DNA from: Linum tenue
Taxonomy: Eukaryota; Streptophyta; Magnoliopsida; Malpighiales; Linaceae
Assembly (NCBI GenBank): GCA_946122785.1
Contig: CAMGYJ010000003.1
Location: 30,211,811-30,275,810, forward strand
DNA length: 64,000 nt
Direction of reading: 5' to 3'
Numbering within the stretch: the stretch's first letter is position 1; the number at the start of each line of letters is the position of its first letter. Below the pieces are notes generated by a model, which worked only from the letters and a program-made list of their open reading frames with translations, searched no databases and was not told the DNA's origin. Shown piece by piece: positions 12,290 to 23,590 of this stretch. The position numbers were made by a program, and so were the translations under genes.

Positions 12290-13482
12290 GTTTTTTAGTA
12301 GATGTTGCTCACTCTACCGGTGGCTTTGAATTTGAATAAAGATCGATTGGATTATGTGGTGATTTTCGTTTACTTGAGTTGTAATTGTACTATGAAGACG
12401 TTGCAACTTCAACCAATTGCCAATTTGTGTGCCCACTTAAGGGTTCCCTTCATGATAGTTGGGGATTTTAATACCATCTTACGAGAAGGAAGGTCGCCTT
12501 CCATGGCGTCCAAGTCATTTTGCTAATCTTCGGGGATATGTTGATGATTTGGGACTACATGAGCTTCCTTTTAAGGGGCCGACTTTTACCTGGAATAACA
12601 AGCGGGATCTGAGCCGTGTGGTTCAAGAGGTTGGACAGAGAGTTTGTCTCAGAATAACAGGTATTAAAATTACCAGGATCCATGATTCATCATTTATCGG
12701 ATCATTGTACACTTTTGTTTGTCATCGAGGACATTAAGAGACCAGGTAAGTCGATGTTCCAATTCGATGTTCGATGAGGAGAAAATCCTGAGGTCCGGAA
12801 AATGATCAAATTTGTTTGGGAATGGAGTTTGAGGGCTTTCCTATTAAGCTCTTGCCCAATTTTGCAGCCGGTCGTTGGTTAAGTTTGGCGATCAATTGGG
12901 AAATGTGTAGTTAGAGTCGAGTCACTCCTTCTCAAACTCCATCATAATCTATTGCCTGTATTGCAAAATTTGTGGAGGCGCATTAGAGACAACACTGCAT
13001 GTGCTCCGGTACTGGCGTACTGCCCGTTTTCCAGAGCAACTCGGGCCGCTTTCCTGTAGGAAGAATCAGATGGTGACTTTTTGGGACTCAACTTCGAAGA
13101 CTGGATGGTGCACTACATTGCTAGGAGTAGTCGAGCTATTGATAGTACCCTCTTTGCTGCTACTTGTTGGCTTCTGTGGAAGAACCGGAATAACTACTGT
13201 TTTTACGGTGAATTGCAGTCTTATACTCAAATCCCGTTTTAACTCTGCATAATTGCGTCAACAAATTGAGTCGCCTACTCATCTTCTCTACAAAACTGTC
13301 GCTGAGATTTGACGCTGGCTCGCACGAGATTGACAGGTTGACATTGTCGCAGATTACTTAGCCAACCTAGGCCGCTCTTTTTCTGTCGATTTCCATTCTA
13401 TTGTTGAACACCTGATAGTGCGTTGTTGGTTGTACCATGACGTTATTGGGATCCAAACAACCCATTTAGTTACTGAAGAAAG
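12290..13482 (+). pseudogene. LINE (non-LTR retrotransposon) relic: endonuclease and RNase-H-like ends
   Basis: Frames broken by stops and shifts encode an APE-type endonuclease segment: VPFMIVGDFNTIL (about 12450), then in another frame RPWRPSHFANLRGYVDDLGL and FKGPTFTWNNKRD (to about 12615). From about 13080 come the words GWLHYIARSSRAI and CWLLWKNRNNYCFYGE, typical of the C-terminal RNase-H-like part of plant LINE ORF2. The reverse transcriptase between them is missing, so the copy is internally deleted. A hAT element with captured-looking DNA was later inserted at its downstream end (13491). Confidence 0.75.
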
Positions 13483-13490
13483 GTTGGGAT

Positions 13491-14450
13491 TAGGGCTGTT
13501 AGCGGTGCGGTTTCGGTTTTAACCGAACCGCAAACGCGGTTAACCGCGACCGAGAAGCATCGGAAAACCACAACCGCCACCGACACCGATTGCCTTGTCG
13601 GTTAGCCGAAAACCGCCACGGTGTCGCGGTTAGCTGAAACCGACGAGATCGCAGAGCGAGGGAGGACGTTGGCAGGTGGTGGCGTGGTGCGACGATGGCG
13701 ACGGTCGGCGAAGGGGCGACGATCGATGATTACTGGGACTGGGAGCAGGAGGACGAAGGCGGCGGTGGGGACGCCACGGCGGGTGATGATGACGGCTGGT
13801 GGCGGGGCGGCAGGGAGTGTAAGGGTTCAGAACTCGGGAGGGAAGCGGCGGGTGGATCATTTTGGGGAAAACCTGACTTGTTTGGGGGAAGGGACGAACG
13901 ATGGTGGTAGCGGCCAGTGGGTTATTTTAACAAAAAGCAAGGGGCAATTTAGTCATTTTTTGGGCTAGGGGTAATGGGGTATATAGTCTCTCTTAATAAA
14001 ACCTAAGCGCCGCAGCCGGCCGCTCACCCTTCTTCAACCTTACCTTCTTCCTTGTCTCTCTTCTGTTCTTCCTCCCAAGAAAAAATATGAACAAACCCTC
14101 TTACCCTATCTCGCCAATCTCATCTTCTCTGAAATTTTTCGATCTGCCTCTCCGTTTTTCCTTCTCATCCATCTCGATCCAACTTCATTCTCCCCGGTGT
14201 CGACCCGTTCCGCCAACTCCCTCTCTCGATCTTTTTTCTTTCTTCTAGATTGCGGGGCGACGACGATTTTGCGGTTAACCACCACGGTTGCGGTTATTCA
14301 CCGATAACCGCCAGTTATGCATATTTCTCAAAAACAGCAACTGACGCCGACACCGCACACATATAATCGGTTTTCGAATAATAGATTAACCGACTTTTCG
14401 ATGCGGGTTTTCGATTAAACCAAATAACCGGCCACCGATTAACACCCCTA
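13491..14450. mobile_element. Non-autonomous hAT element with a GC-rich central segment
   Basis: The 960-bp element has ends TAGGGCTGTTAGCGGTG and (reverse complement) TAGGGGTGTTAATCGGTG. The flanking 8 bp are GTTGGGAT (13483-13490) and GTTGGAAT (14451-14458), an 8-bp TSD with one mismatch. The subterminal arms carry CGGTTAACCG and CCGAAAACCG words. The centre (about 13640-14270) is different: GC-rich with a 115-codon open frame (13621-13968), followed by CT-rich, leader-like DNA. That may be captured host sequence. Confidence 0.85.
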
Positions 14451-14458
14451 GTTGGAAT

Positions 14459-15703
14459 GCATTTGAAGCGCTCCGCATTCTCACCAAGAAAAAAAAAGCC
14501 TCGAGGAGACGAGGACATAGACCTGGAATCCAACATTGAAATGTACCTAACAAATGTTTTTGGACTTTATAAAAAAGAAAATAGATGTTTCTGGATTCAA
14601 ATGTGAAAATAAATATCTCAAGCACTAAAATTATCTAGGGGTAGCAAGGGAAACTGTATTTCTTTCTTTAAAAAGGAAAGAGGCTCAGCGTCGACTGAAA
14701 CTGACAGGCAGTTGACAATCAATTCCTCCCAGATTAAAAGAAAAAGAAAAAAGAAAAAGAAAAAAAATTTGATTTCCAATTTTCCATTCAACTGGCCACC
14801 TCCAGTCCTTTCCTTTTCGATCATCATACAAAAAAAAAAAAAAAAAAAATAAAGAAAAATAAAAACTATCACTCTCTCTCCTCCTTTCCTCTCTATTTAA
14901 GACCCTCCCAAATCCCACACTATATTCCCATTGTTCGATCCTTGTACGTTGCGGCTTCTCTCTGCCATTTCCATTCGCTTCTCTCTGTCTCTGTTCCATT
15001 CGCCTTCGTTCAACTCTCTGCCTCCATTGATTTCCGGTAATGTAGTTTGATTGTTCTTGTTTCCTTGCTTCATTTTCGCATTTCCCAAACTTCCTGCCTT
15101 TCTTTCGTGCTTGTTTTCTGTTGAAGAATGCTTCGTCTCTCCCGGCGCTTCGCCGTTTTCTCTTACCCCTCCGCTTCCCCTAATAATGGTATAGAGTGCC
15201 AATGGGTTCGCCATTCCCGATTTGCGTCTGCCAAGGGATATGTCAAAGTTTGAATCTTTAGGGGGGGATTCTTCTCTTTCCCCTCTCAATGCTCTGCCTT
15301 AGAACCTACGTCTTTCCCTTTGTTTGATCCAATTCCAGAAATTGCGTTTTCCTTCTTCCAAACATTTGGTGTGTTATAAACTCAATCGAGAACACCCCAC
15401 ATTTCCTCTTCCATTTCTAATATCTCTCTCCTCTCCCCCACTGTTAAAGAGTTGAAGTTGCCCATTTTCTCTTCTCTCTTTTGATTGCATTTTCTGGTAA
15501 TACTTTGCTTCCGGAGGTCCTCTAATATGATTTTGGATTGATTACATCTCCGTCTTGCCTTCCAGTTGATTTGCTTTGCTGGGTCGGTTTGGAATGGGAA
15601 TGCAGATTAGATTACGGATGTTTTATGTAATGACCCCTATTATGTTTCGCTTGATTTGTTCTTGCAGTAGTTTGTTTTGTTCCTATCCTGAAGAAGAAAC
15701 GAA
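14459..15703 (+). promoter_or_regulatory. Promoter and 5' UTR of the HAD hydrolase gene
   Basis: A TATA-like TATTTAA lies at 14894-14900 inside CT-rich DNA, followed by a pyrimidine-rich leader. Poly-A/T runs at 14751-14766 and 14831-14850 lie just upstream. GTAATG near 15037 and the TTGCAG at about 15662 could border a 5' UTR intron, common in plants. The transcription start is inferred near 14925. No other gene is seen here. Confidence 0.45.
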
Positions 15704-17286
15704 ATGGAGTACGGAGATGGTGATCAGCAGCATAACGGTCTCAGCCAGAAATATGATTGTCTCCTATTCGGTGAGTCCATTTGCTAGTGCTCGTCCTGTT
15801 CTGGGTTCGATGATTTTACTTGCCTGGTTCGAAATGGTGAAACACATTTGATCTGGGTTGTGTAGATGTGGATGATACACTATATCCGTTGAGTTCTGGT
15901 CTGGCACCGGAAGTTGCAAACAATATTCAAGGTGATTCAACATATCCTTCATTTCGTGTTCTAATGTCTGTGAACTTGATCCAAGAACTCTAAATGGATG
16001 GAGATGGTACTTTTTTTTTGCTCTAGATTACATGACTGAAAAGCTCGGCATCATGGAAAATAAGGTCCAAGAGTTGTGCCTGTCACTCTACAAATACTAT
16101 GGCACCACATTAGCTGGCCTCCGGGTATGTATGAATGGCATTGTCTTAATTGATTGATTTTCAATTGGCTGTGCCATATGTTATAATTTTATATTGTAAT
16201 AATTCCAAGTTGAGACACTTTTGCTGTTTGACTTATTCTGCAGGCAATTGGCTATAAATTCGATTACAATGATTTCCACAGGTACTCATTACCCCATTGT
16301 GTTTCTGCCCAGTTTCTTGTTCTCTCAAAAAACGCGTGGCTGGAGTCATATAACCAGTATTATCTTCATGTTGATGCTGTAGCTTTGTACATGGACGATT
16401 GCCTTATGATACCTTGAAGCCAGACCCGGTTCTCAGGAACCTCTTACAGAGCTTGCCCATCCGCAAAGTGGTAAGATTTTGTTTGCTTTCATGTGCTATT
16501 ACTATTTCCCTACTTCTCTCCATCATTCCTACCTTCTCCATTCTCTAGTTTGGTTGATTGATGATGCCTTTTGTGCTTGTTGCTTTGCAGGTGTTCACCA
16601 ATGCAGACAAAGCTCATGCGGACAAGGTACTGAACAGGCTGGGACTGGAGGACTGCTTTGAACAGATCCTGTGCTTCGAGACCTTAAACGATTCCACCAA
16701 AGGGAATGATGCCGTGGAAGACGAAGAAGCAGCTGAAGTCTTCGACATCAATGAGTACAGTGCTGCTCCTAACGCTGGCATATCTCTCCCCAAGTCGCCT
16801 GTTGTCTGCAAACCTTTCGAAGAAGCTTTCGAAGAGGTCTTCAAGATTGCTTCCATCAACCCTAATCGAACGGTAACATTGACTTTCTTTCGTCTCTTGC
16901 TTGGCTGCTTTTATTCTCTTGCTTAAGCTGGCTGCAAAACTAAGCAGTTACCTGTTTTCACGGTCTTGCAGTTGTTTTTCGACGACAGCCTTCGTAACAT
17001 CCAGACGGGGAAAAGAATGGGACTGCACACTGTGAGGGTGAGCAATGACAGAAACGTTCTGCTATAATGCCATACCATTGGAATCTGTTTGGTTGGCGAC
17101 ATACTAATTTGTATTTTGGTTCAGGTTGGCACTTCCAATCGAACTGAAGGTGCGGATTACGCCCTGGAGAGCATCCACAATATCAAGGAAGCTCTGCCAG
17201 AGCTGTGGGATACAGCAGCCACTGATAAAACAGATGGGATGAGATACTCCACAGAAGTTGCTATTGAGACTGAAGTGAAGGCCTAG
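15704..17286 (+). CDS. HAD-superfamily hydrolase, plant pyrimidine-5'-nucleotidase-like
   Basis: Members of this cytosolic family dephosphorylate small phosphomonoesters, and plant relatives are annotated as pyrimidine 5'-nucleotidase/SDT1-like. The exact substrate cannot be read from sequence. Eight exons join in frame to 288 residues: 15704-15770, 15866-15931, 16027-16124, 16244-16281, 16383-16470, 16591-16872, 16972-17037 and 17125-17286. HAD motif I is DVDDTLYP (nucleophile D23, acid D25), motif II VFTNADKAH, the motif III lysine lies in VVCKPFEEAF, and motif IV is LFFDDS (D217/D218). The helical cap with YYGTTLAGLRAIG lies between motifs I and II. The C-terminal tail ends VEVKA-like in EVAIETEVKA. 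All catalytic residues are present and the length is normal for the plant family. The start is the first ATG of the open exon. Confidence 0.93.
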
Positions 17287-17720
17287 GATTTTGTTTGTAC
17301 TTAGTCTGGAATCTGGATCCAGCTAATGATCCACCAGCCTGCTGCCTCATTTACGAAGTGCCGCCTAATTATTATTAGTAACCTGTATCTTTCGTCTTTA
17401 GCAGTTTATGTCAACCTTCTCAAGGTTTTGACTTTCCTTCAGCTGTATGGATTATGGTAAAATGGCTCGTAGAAGCTTTAGCGTGCAGTCCATTTTGGAC
17501 TCTTATGTACAATCTAAACTTCTATTATTATCATTATTAAGATGATAATTAGTACTATTAATGCCATTAATAATACATATCAACTGAAATTCGTTCCAAA
17601 AGTTACGTCAAGAAAATGCCAACTACTTCAGACTTCTGTTCTGTAAGATTAAGGAACTCTGCCAACTACTTCAGACTTCTTTAAGATTGAAGAACTCTGG
17701 ATGTATTTACTGAACTGTTT
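17287..17720. other. 3' UTR/terminator region of the HAD gene and short spacer
   Basis: The stretch after the stop codon is AT-rich, with TGTATCTTTCG and ATTATTATTAGTAA words suitable for plant polyadenylation. A local direct repeat, GCCAACTACTTCAGACTTCT, occurs at about 17618 and 17661. No gene is seen. Confidence 0.4.
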
Positions 17721-17897
17721 TTAGGAATGTGCAATGGTCCAGTCCAAACTAACGGAAATTGCGGTTAAATGTCAATAGGGTCCATTTTTCTTTAGTACTT
17801 ATAATATTCATTGGATCCAATAATAAGATGAAATTATATTAGGTTCGGTACGATTCAGTCCAGATGCCGATTTGGTCCAATCTGTATACACACCCTT
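17721..17897. mobile_element. Small hAT-like MITE
   Basis: The left end TTAGGAATGTGCAATGG and the right end, reverse-complemented, AAGGGTGTGTATACAG are imperfect TIRs. Flanks AACTGTTT (17713-17720) and AACTGTGT (17898-17905) look like an 8-bp TSD with one mismatch. The 177-bp element is non-coding and lies about 100 bp beyond the UFD1 stop codon, so it may be in or near the UFD1 3' UTR. Confidence 0.6.
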
Positions 17898-17994
17898 AAC
17901 TGTGTACACAGAAAATGAACTATGAAAGAGCCAACTATTACACGGACGAATCTGTGCTCTACATCTCTTGTGGGCTAAAAGCTATCGCCAAATA

Positions 17995-19631
17995 CTAATC
18001 CTTGAGTGTATATTTCTTCCCAGTGAATGCATGGAACTTTGGTTCTTGCTCCCCTTTCTCTGGCTCTTGACTTCTTTTCTTTGCCGGGATCTGCAAGCAA
18101 AATGAAAGAAGAAAGGCTCTGTTCATATGGGAGAGTTATCTTTGAGCGCTTTACCGTAGATAGAGGCAAGATAACTAAATGCTTACATTTGTGGTTTCAT
18201 CTCTTTCTCGGGGGCGCTTTTGGTTGGCACCAAAGATCAATTTTCCAGACTGCTGAACCGAAGCAGAGGCCAACGAAGACTTCGAATCATTGCTGTTTTC
18301 TTTGCCCTCTCTCTGAGGTTGTTTGACAACAGAACTTGTAGTTGATTCAGCTAGTTCTGCTAACTGTTTGCCATCAAGTCGCCTTGATGAACCGGTAAAT
18401 GCATTGAACTTCTTTAACGGTGGCTCCTCCTCTAGAACTACAATGTTCATGATTTAAATAAGTAGTGAAACCATAGCTAGCCCACAAAGTTGAAATATAG
18501 AGAAGAGAAGAAAAAACCTTCAGGTGGGGCGTTGTTCGCCTTTGAAGGAGGAGCAGGTTTCTCAGGTTCTTTATAATCCAGAGGTGGAGCGAAGTCTACT
18601 TCACAATCTGTTTCCACAACACTCACTGCAGCAGAGGGTTTTGTCTCCACTATATTGATGTAGTACTTCTTGTCGTTGTATGCAACCAAGATGGTATCAC
18701 CGGTTGTCAAACAAGAGTAATTCCTCAAGGAGGTCTCCAAACTGATGAGTTCACAAGATGAAGCTAAGTAAGGAAACCAAAAATATATGCAATGTAGTAA
18801 AAAGGATCCTTATGTTGCAAACAGCTGAAATCACTAACATTGCTTTGGGGTTGGAAACATCTAAGAAGTCCGTGGAGTGTGGCTGCAGTTTGACATAAGT
18901 TCCCTTTTCCAGGCTGGCATTTCTCAGCTGCACAAGATCTCCCTCTTGCAGGAGGAGGTTCTCCATCATCTGTGAATTAAGTCCGTAAGTAGCAATTTGA
19001 GGGGACAGCCATATTATGCATTACATAAGAAAGAAGTGTACCCAATATGGCAAGTAGATTAAACCCTCTTCTGCAACAAATTCGAGAACTCCACAATGTG
19101 TGACTCGTTCAATAGAAGGGTTATGGAGCTCAAAGAGCATTGGGTAGTCAATATGAAGGGATGCTGGCAAACCCAAAAGAAATCAGCTCATAGTAGTAAC
19201 AAAATCATAGAAAAGCAAAATCTGATTATATGATCTACTTACCCAGTCGTTCAAGAGCTGAGGGTGGCATGATAACTGCAGCCAAAAGAAACAACAAACA
19301 CATTACACATATAAAAGGCTATCTGAATTGCACGACGTAACCAGACACGCAGCTGAGATAACCATGCCCCGATACTCATAGAACTTGAAACTAGCAGATA
19401 ACCAAACCTTTGTTTCCTTTCTCCAGATGCGGCTGCAAAACGTTAGAAACGATATGAGACAAAGTTGCAGTCTTGCAGACTAGAAAGACAAGCGATTGTA
19501 GCGTTAAAAATACTCCTCTAGTCATCTTAGTACTATAAACAACTTTCCCCAACCTTATCCAGGAAAGCGACAGGGTAACAGCGGTAGAACTGTTCAAATG
19601 TTGAACTTGAAGGGTCTTGGCGATCCTGCAT
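17995..19631 (-). CDS. UFD1: Ubiquitin fusion degradation protein UFD1
   Basis: UFD1 with NPL4 recruits the AAA ATPase Cdc48/p97 to ubiquitinated proteins for extraction and proteasomal degradation in cytosol and nucleus. Eight exons join in frame to 319 residues: 19631-19554, 19432-19408, 19275-19243, 19163-19042, 18969-18839, 18741-18518, 18437-18187 and 18090-17995. The N-terminal double-psi barrel is complete: [76 protein letters not shown] and [30 protein letters not shown] ends the conserved domain. The low-complexity tail has the two plant repeats [14 protein letters not shown] and [13 protein letters not shown] before the stop. The start [10 protein letters not shown] is the only ATG in frame near the conserved domain. 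A further 5' UTR exon is likely. It is divergent from the MPP6 gene. Confidence 0.95.
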
Positions 19632-20466
19632 TTGTCCAAACAACGAGGAAAAGCAACAAGAGAAATCAATCGAGCAGTACTTCTTTGCAACCCTTCAGCA
19701 ACTCAAATATGAAATTATGCTGCTCAAGAACTGCTGATACATTAAAATCGAAGGACCCATGAACCACAATTCACAATGAAATTGTTCCATGTACGATTCT
19801 GGCGAAACAAACATGAATACATTGAGTTATCGCCGTACCATCTCTGTCTAGCAAACTGTGTATTAGAAAAGCATCAACAAATCCCCGAAGAAACCAGAGA
19901 CAGATCGCTCAGAAACAAAAAAAAGAAGCAAAACCCAGAAAAAATTCGATCGGAAATCAAGCTACAATTGGATCGATCGGTCCGAGGTCGACTACTAGCA
20001 CAGTCGGTCGAGTGAGGAAGAAGAAGAGCGTTCGATTGCTTCTTTCTTCGTTTGTTTTATAGGTTAAGGGATTCTAATCTTGCTGTGACCGTGTCCATAT
20101 GAAACTGTGTATCTGACGAAAGATGAGATTCCTTTACAGCCGTCCGATTTTTCTCCCGGATTCTCCGATTGGGCTTTTGGCTCGTGGAAAAAGGCTTTTT
20201 AGTGTGTATTGGGCTTGATTAATAGAAATGACAAAGTCACTTCCTCAATCCGTTGCCGAACAGGATTTTAATCTGCAGATTTGGAGCCCTAATTTTGACT
20301 GAGAGCGTCTCCTCCGTTTCAATTCCCCAATTTTTCCCAAGTGGGGTGGCAAGGACAGCAGCAGCCCCAGAAAGTCGCTGCCGGGAAGCAGCGGTCGACG
20401 AAGTAAGGAGGTTAAGCGAGGAACTTTAGCGATTCGGTCGGTTTTCGTTTCGAATAGGGCACGGAG
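19632..20466. promoter_or_regulatory. Shared divergent promoter of UFD1 (minus) and MPP6 (plus)
   Basis: The two start codons face away from each other, 835 bp apart, with no transposon between them. The minus-strand leader appears to reach about 20040, since CT-rich DNA reads in the UFD1 direction. The MPP6 leader begins somewhere after about 20270. The central 20040-20280 stretch has no clear TATA box, as is common for housekeeping bidirectional promoters. Shared regulation is inferred from layout only. Confidence 0.5.
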
Positions 20467-21871
20467 ATGGCGAAGCGCGAGATATCTAGCACTCTCAAGA
20501 ACTTGAAGGTGAGAAATAGGGCTTTGAAATTTTGGGTTTTGCTTGGATTTGCGTGGTTATAGAAGCTGGGTTCTTCACCTTGTTGATTGCTCGTTCACTT
20601 CCTTGTCTGAATTTCTTGCTCGTTTCTGTTTTCCGCAATAGTTCATGCAAAGGGGAGCCCTTAAAGAAGTGAAACCCCAAAAACAAGAAGAGGTTCAACC
20701 AGATGGGAATTTCCGCTCACCGGGAGGTATTAGAAAATGGTATGTCTCCGGAGCATATTCTAGTTGGTTATACTTTCAGAATAGAGAAGCGATTGTTTTT
20801 TTTTTTGTTTTGTTGATTTTGTACAAAAGTCTGCCACCATCTCCAAGTTTGGTCCTTGAGAACTGTCTTTCGTTAGTACCGCAGCCCTATGGTCCGAGGA
20901 AAGATGAGTGCATTCCTACATTCCAGCAGTTCAGGCATCTGGAGGTTAACTATTGAATTTAAGCTTTATTCTTGTGCATCTCATCCAATGGTACGAGACA
21001 ACATGGGGGGTGGAAGTTTCGAGGGGTTTGTTTAGGATCTGTGGCGGTTTAGGATTGTGTTTCTACTTGTAACTGCTGCAATGTCTTCTGCGTTGATCTC
21101 ATATATTCTCTACATTGAGAGGGTCTGACGCATATTTCTGGTATTTGCCTGTTATTCATATACAGTGTGGTAATAATGGAAGGTGATCCCCACCCTACTG
21201 CAGCTATAGGCCGGTTGTCATTTGGTAGTTTCAATCCTTCTGTCGATGTGAGTGTATAGGGTCTGTGAGGCCTCTAAATCTTTCATCCGCCACTTAATAA
21301 AAAAATTGGCGTGCCCCTCTCTAGGGTTCTTATGCCACTCTCACATTTCGAACATTGTTGTCTTGATAGAAACTAAATGAAGAAACAGCGAACCTTGCTT
21401 CTCCAGAACCAGCATCGTCATCTGGTGGTCACACAAAAGCAAAGGCATCTCTAAGGTTGGTGTCCGATTTGTTTCCTTCCGATCACTCTTCCTTTTTCAC
21501 TTGCTAGGTAGTGGAAGCACTCATTTAGATCACTCTTCTTAGTTGTTCACTTGAAATTTTAGTTGTGTTTGGTGTACAAAGTAGATTTTGAAAACGCTCC
21601 GTATTTTTGTTCTGCGTTTGGTAGAGAAAATGGGTTGTCGCCGGATGGTGCAGAATGCTCGGACACAGCCATGCCTGATTCTCATGGAAGTGGAGACCTG
21701 AAAAGGAAACAGCCTGATGTAGTTTCTGAAACAGAAAACTTTAATACATCAGCAAAAGCCGTTGAAGGGGGAGATCAGTCAACAAGGAAGAAGAGCAAGA
21801 AAGCTTCTTTTAGGCAGAAGCACCAAAAGCTGGACTTCGCCGTTCTGAGAGCAAAGACTGAAAATAAATGA
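20467..21871 (+). CDS. MPP6: M-phase phosphoprotein 6 (MPP6/MPHOSPH6) homologue
   Basis: MPP6 is a small basic RNA-binding cofactor of the nuclear RNA exosome, helping 5.8S rRNA 3' processing and nuclear RNA decay with MTR4/RRP6. Five exons join in frame to 184 residues: 20467-20508, 20642-20739, 21166-21247, 21370-21455 and 21625-21871. The family signatures are visible: the N-terminal LSKNL-like STLKNLKFMQRG, which binds the exosome core, and IMEGDPHPTAAIGRLSFGSF followed by NPSVDKL. The C-terminal half is Ser/Lys-rich and ends with the conserved basic KKASFRQKHQKLDF motif and RAKTENK. The length agrees with plant members. The start ATG is followed by AKREISSTL. It is divergent from UFD1. 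Confidence 0.9.
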
Positions 21872-23590
21872 AGATTAATGCTGGTTTAACTATTAAGTGG
21901 CTGTATCAATGATGTGTTAGAAATCCCAGTTTTGTCAGCATTCTTGAATGTCTTAGTCACGAGCCTGTACTTGACAAGTTTAACCTTCTTTCTAATGATT
22001 TCAAGTGCTCTGCTGAATTGAACTTGTTAAGAAGTTACTATCTGTTTTGCAGCTTTCGTCATGTTAACCTGGTGAATATACTTCTACAAGCTGAATGTTG
22101 CCAAAAGCTGACTGCATGGGCTTCAAGTCATAAGAGAATATAACTAGGCATCTCATCCATCTATAACCAGAACTAAAGTGTCGAGCTACAATTTAGACTG
22201 AAAGATTCTCTACAACAAAGGAAGGGCAGAGACTTCCCGACAAAAACAAGCTTAAATTCAAAGCTCTCGGAGTCGTATTAATAGTAATAATCCTTGTCAA
22301 CAGGCTTCCATCTCCCATCCGCACTAAAATCTTTATCATACTCGGAAATCACTGTCCCCCTCACTCTCTTAAAAAATACTCGGTAGGTGAAATACTCGGA
22401 AATCACTTATCGGGTTGTCGTATCATGATAATTATGTCTAAAATTGGCTTAGGTGAACTAGAATGACATGATTAGAGGTGTATGAACTTTCGTGTTATAT
22501 GATATTATTTGCATGTCTTAATCCTTATGGATCATGTTTATGTCAATGATTGCATATATGTGCCATTTGTGGGATTAATTTTGGATATGCTTTTATGATT
22601 GTTTGAGGTGTTGGATATGATTTTGCATTATTGTTGTATTTGAATTCATAAGTGGGGAGAAAAAATACTTCCTAAGGTGACATGATTAAGGAGGATGACT
22701 TGCACGAAGGTTTACCCAATGAAGTGCAATTATACGACTCCTGGTTTACCGCACATATGCATAATTCAAGGCGGTTGAGTCTTTTGCCTAATGAGATGTC
22801 TCGATGGTTGAGGTCTGGTCCTAGTGTTTTGCCTTGAGCTGACAGATGTACAATAGGGTCGTGTATGCTTTGTTATGAACTCACTATGTGATGATTATCT
22901 CACTCAGCCTATGAGCTTACCCTCTTTCATTCTTTTGCTCTGTCTGTTTATGTAATGTGTAAGTAGATCATTAGGTACAACAGTAGTTATCTACATAGGT
23001 GCGAGCAGAGCTACGCGTTGTATGGTGTTAAACTATTTTGTCCTGGACGACTTCAGAATTTTTGCCAGTGGTCTACACTTCTTTGTCAACTTGTTTTGAA
23101 AACAATTTTCATGTACATACTAGCAATTTTCATGTACATACTAGCTTCAGATGTGGTGTGACATCACACGTATGGAAAACTGATTATAGGTGTAAAAATC
23201 TCCTCCCCATGCCCTTCCCCAATTTCTCCAGCTAAGGTCTCTTTTTTTGCTTGTGTAGCTCAATCTCATCTATTTGAGTTTATACTCACGGAAAAGGCTG
23301 AGTGCCATATCCGAATTGGACCAGAAGTGCAAACGGAACCAAGAAAGGAAGGAAGAAGCACAGCCTAGTGTTAGCCAAAGGCTCTTATTCTCACGTCATC
23401 CAGTACCAGGTCCATCAAGGGAAAGAATCAACCATGAAAAATTACTGCAAATATCCAACACTACATTACCAAATACCCCCAACTCCACAACTGCTATCCC
23501 TTGCCTGTAGCCTCGTTTCTGTACATCATAGTAACAGAAAAATACAAATTCAACTAACAACTAGACATCTCTTACAAACCAGCAATTAAC
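21872..23590. other. Intergenic region with a possible old LTR fragment (about 22400-23010)
   Basis: The MPP6 3' UTR probably occupies the first few hundred bases. From about 22400 to 23010 the sequence resembles the 3' part of a Ty3-type LTR: pyrimidine/AT alternation, then an ACTCACTATG...TCACTCAGCCTATGAGCTTACC motif followed by a T-rich run. I found no matching second LTR or coding region. A duplicated 16-mer, AATTTTCATGTACATA, lies at about 23103-23140. Nothing else is recognised. Confidence 0.3.

Noticed and set aside
14618..15289. Overlapping minus-strand frames of 84-130 codons upstream of the HAD gene
   Set aside because: They are produced by the pyrimidine-rich promoter/leader (Lys/Arg/Glu-rich translations) and are not coding.
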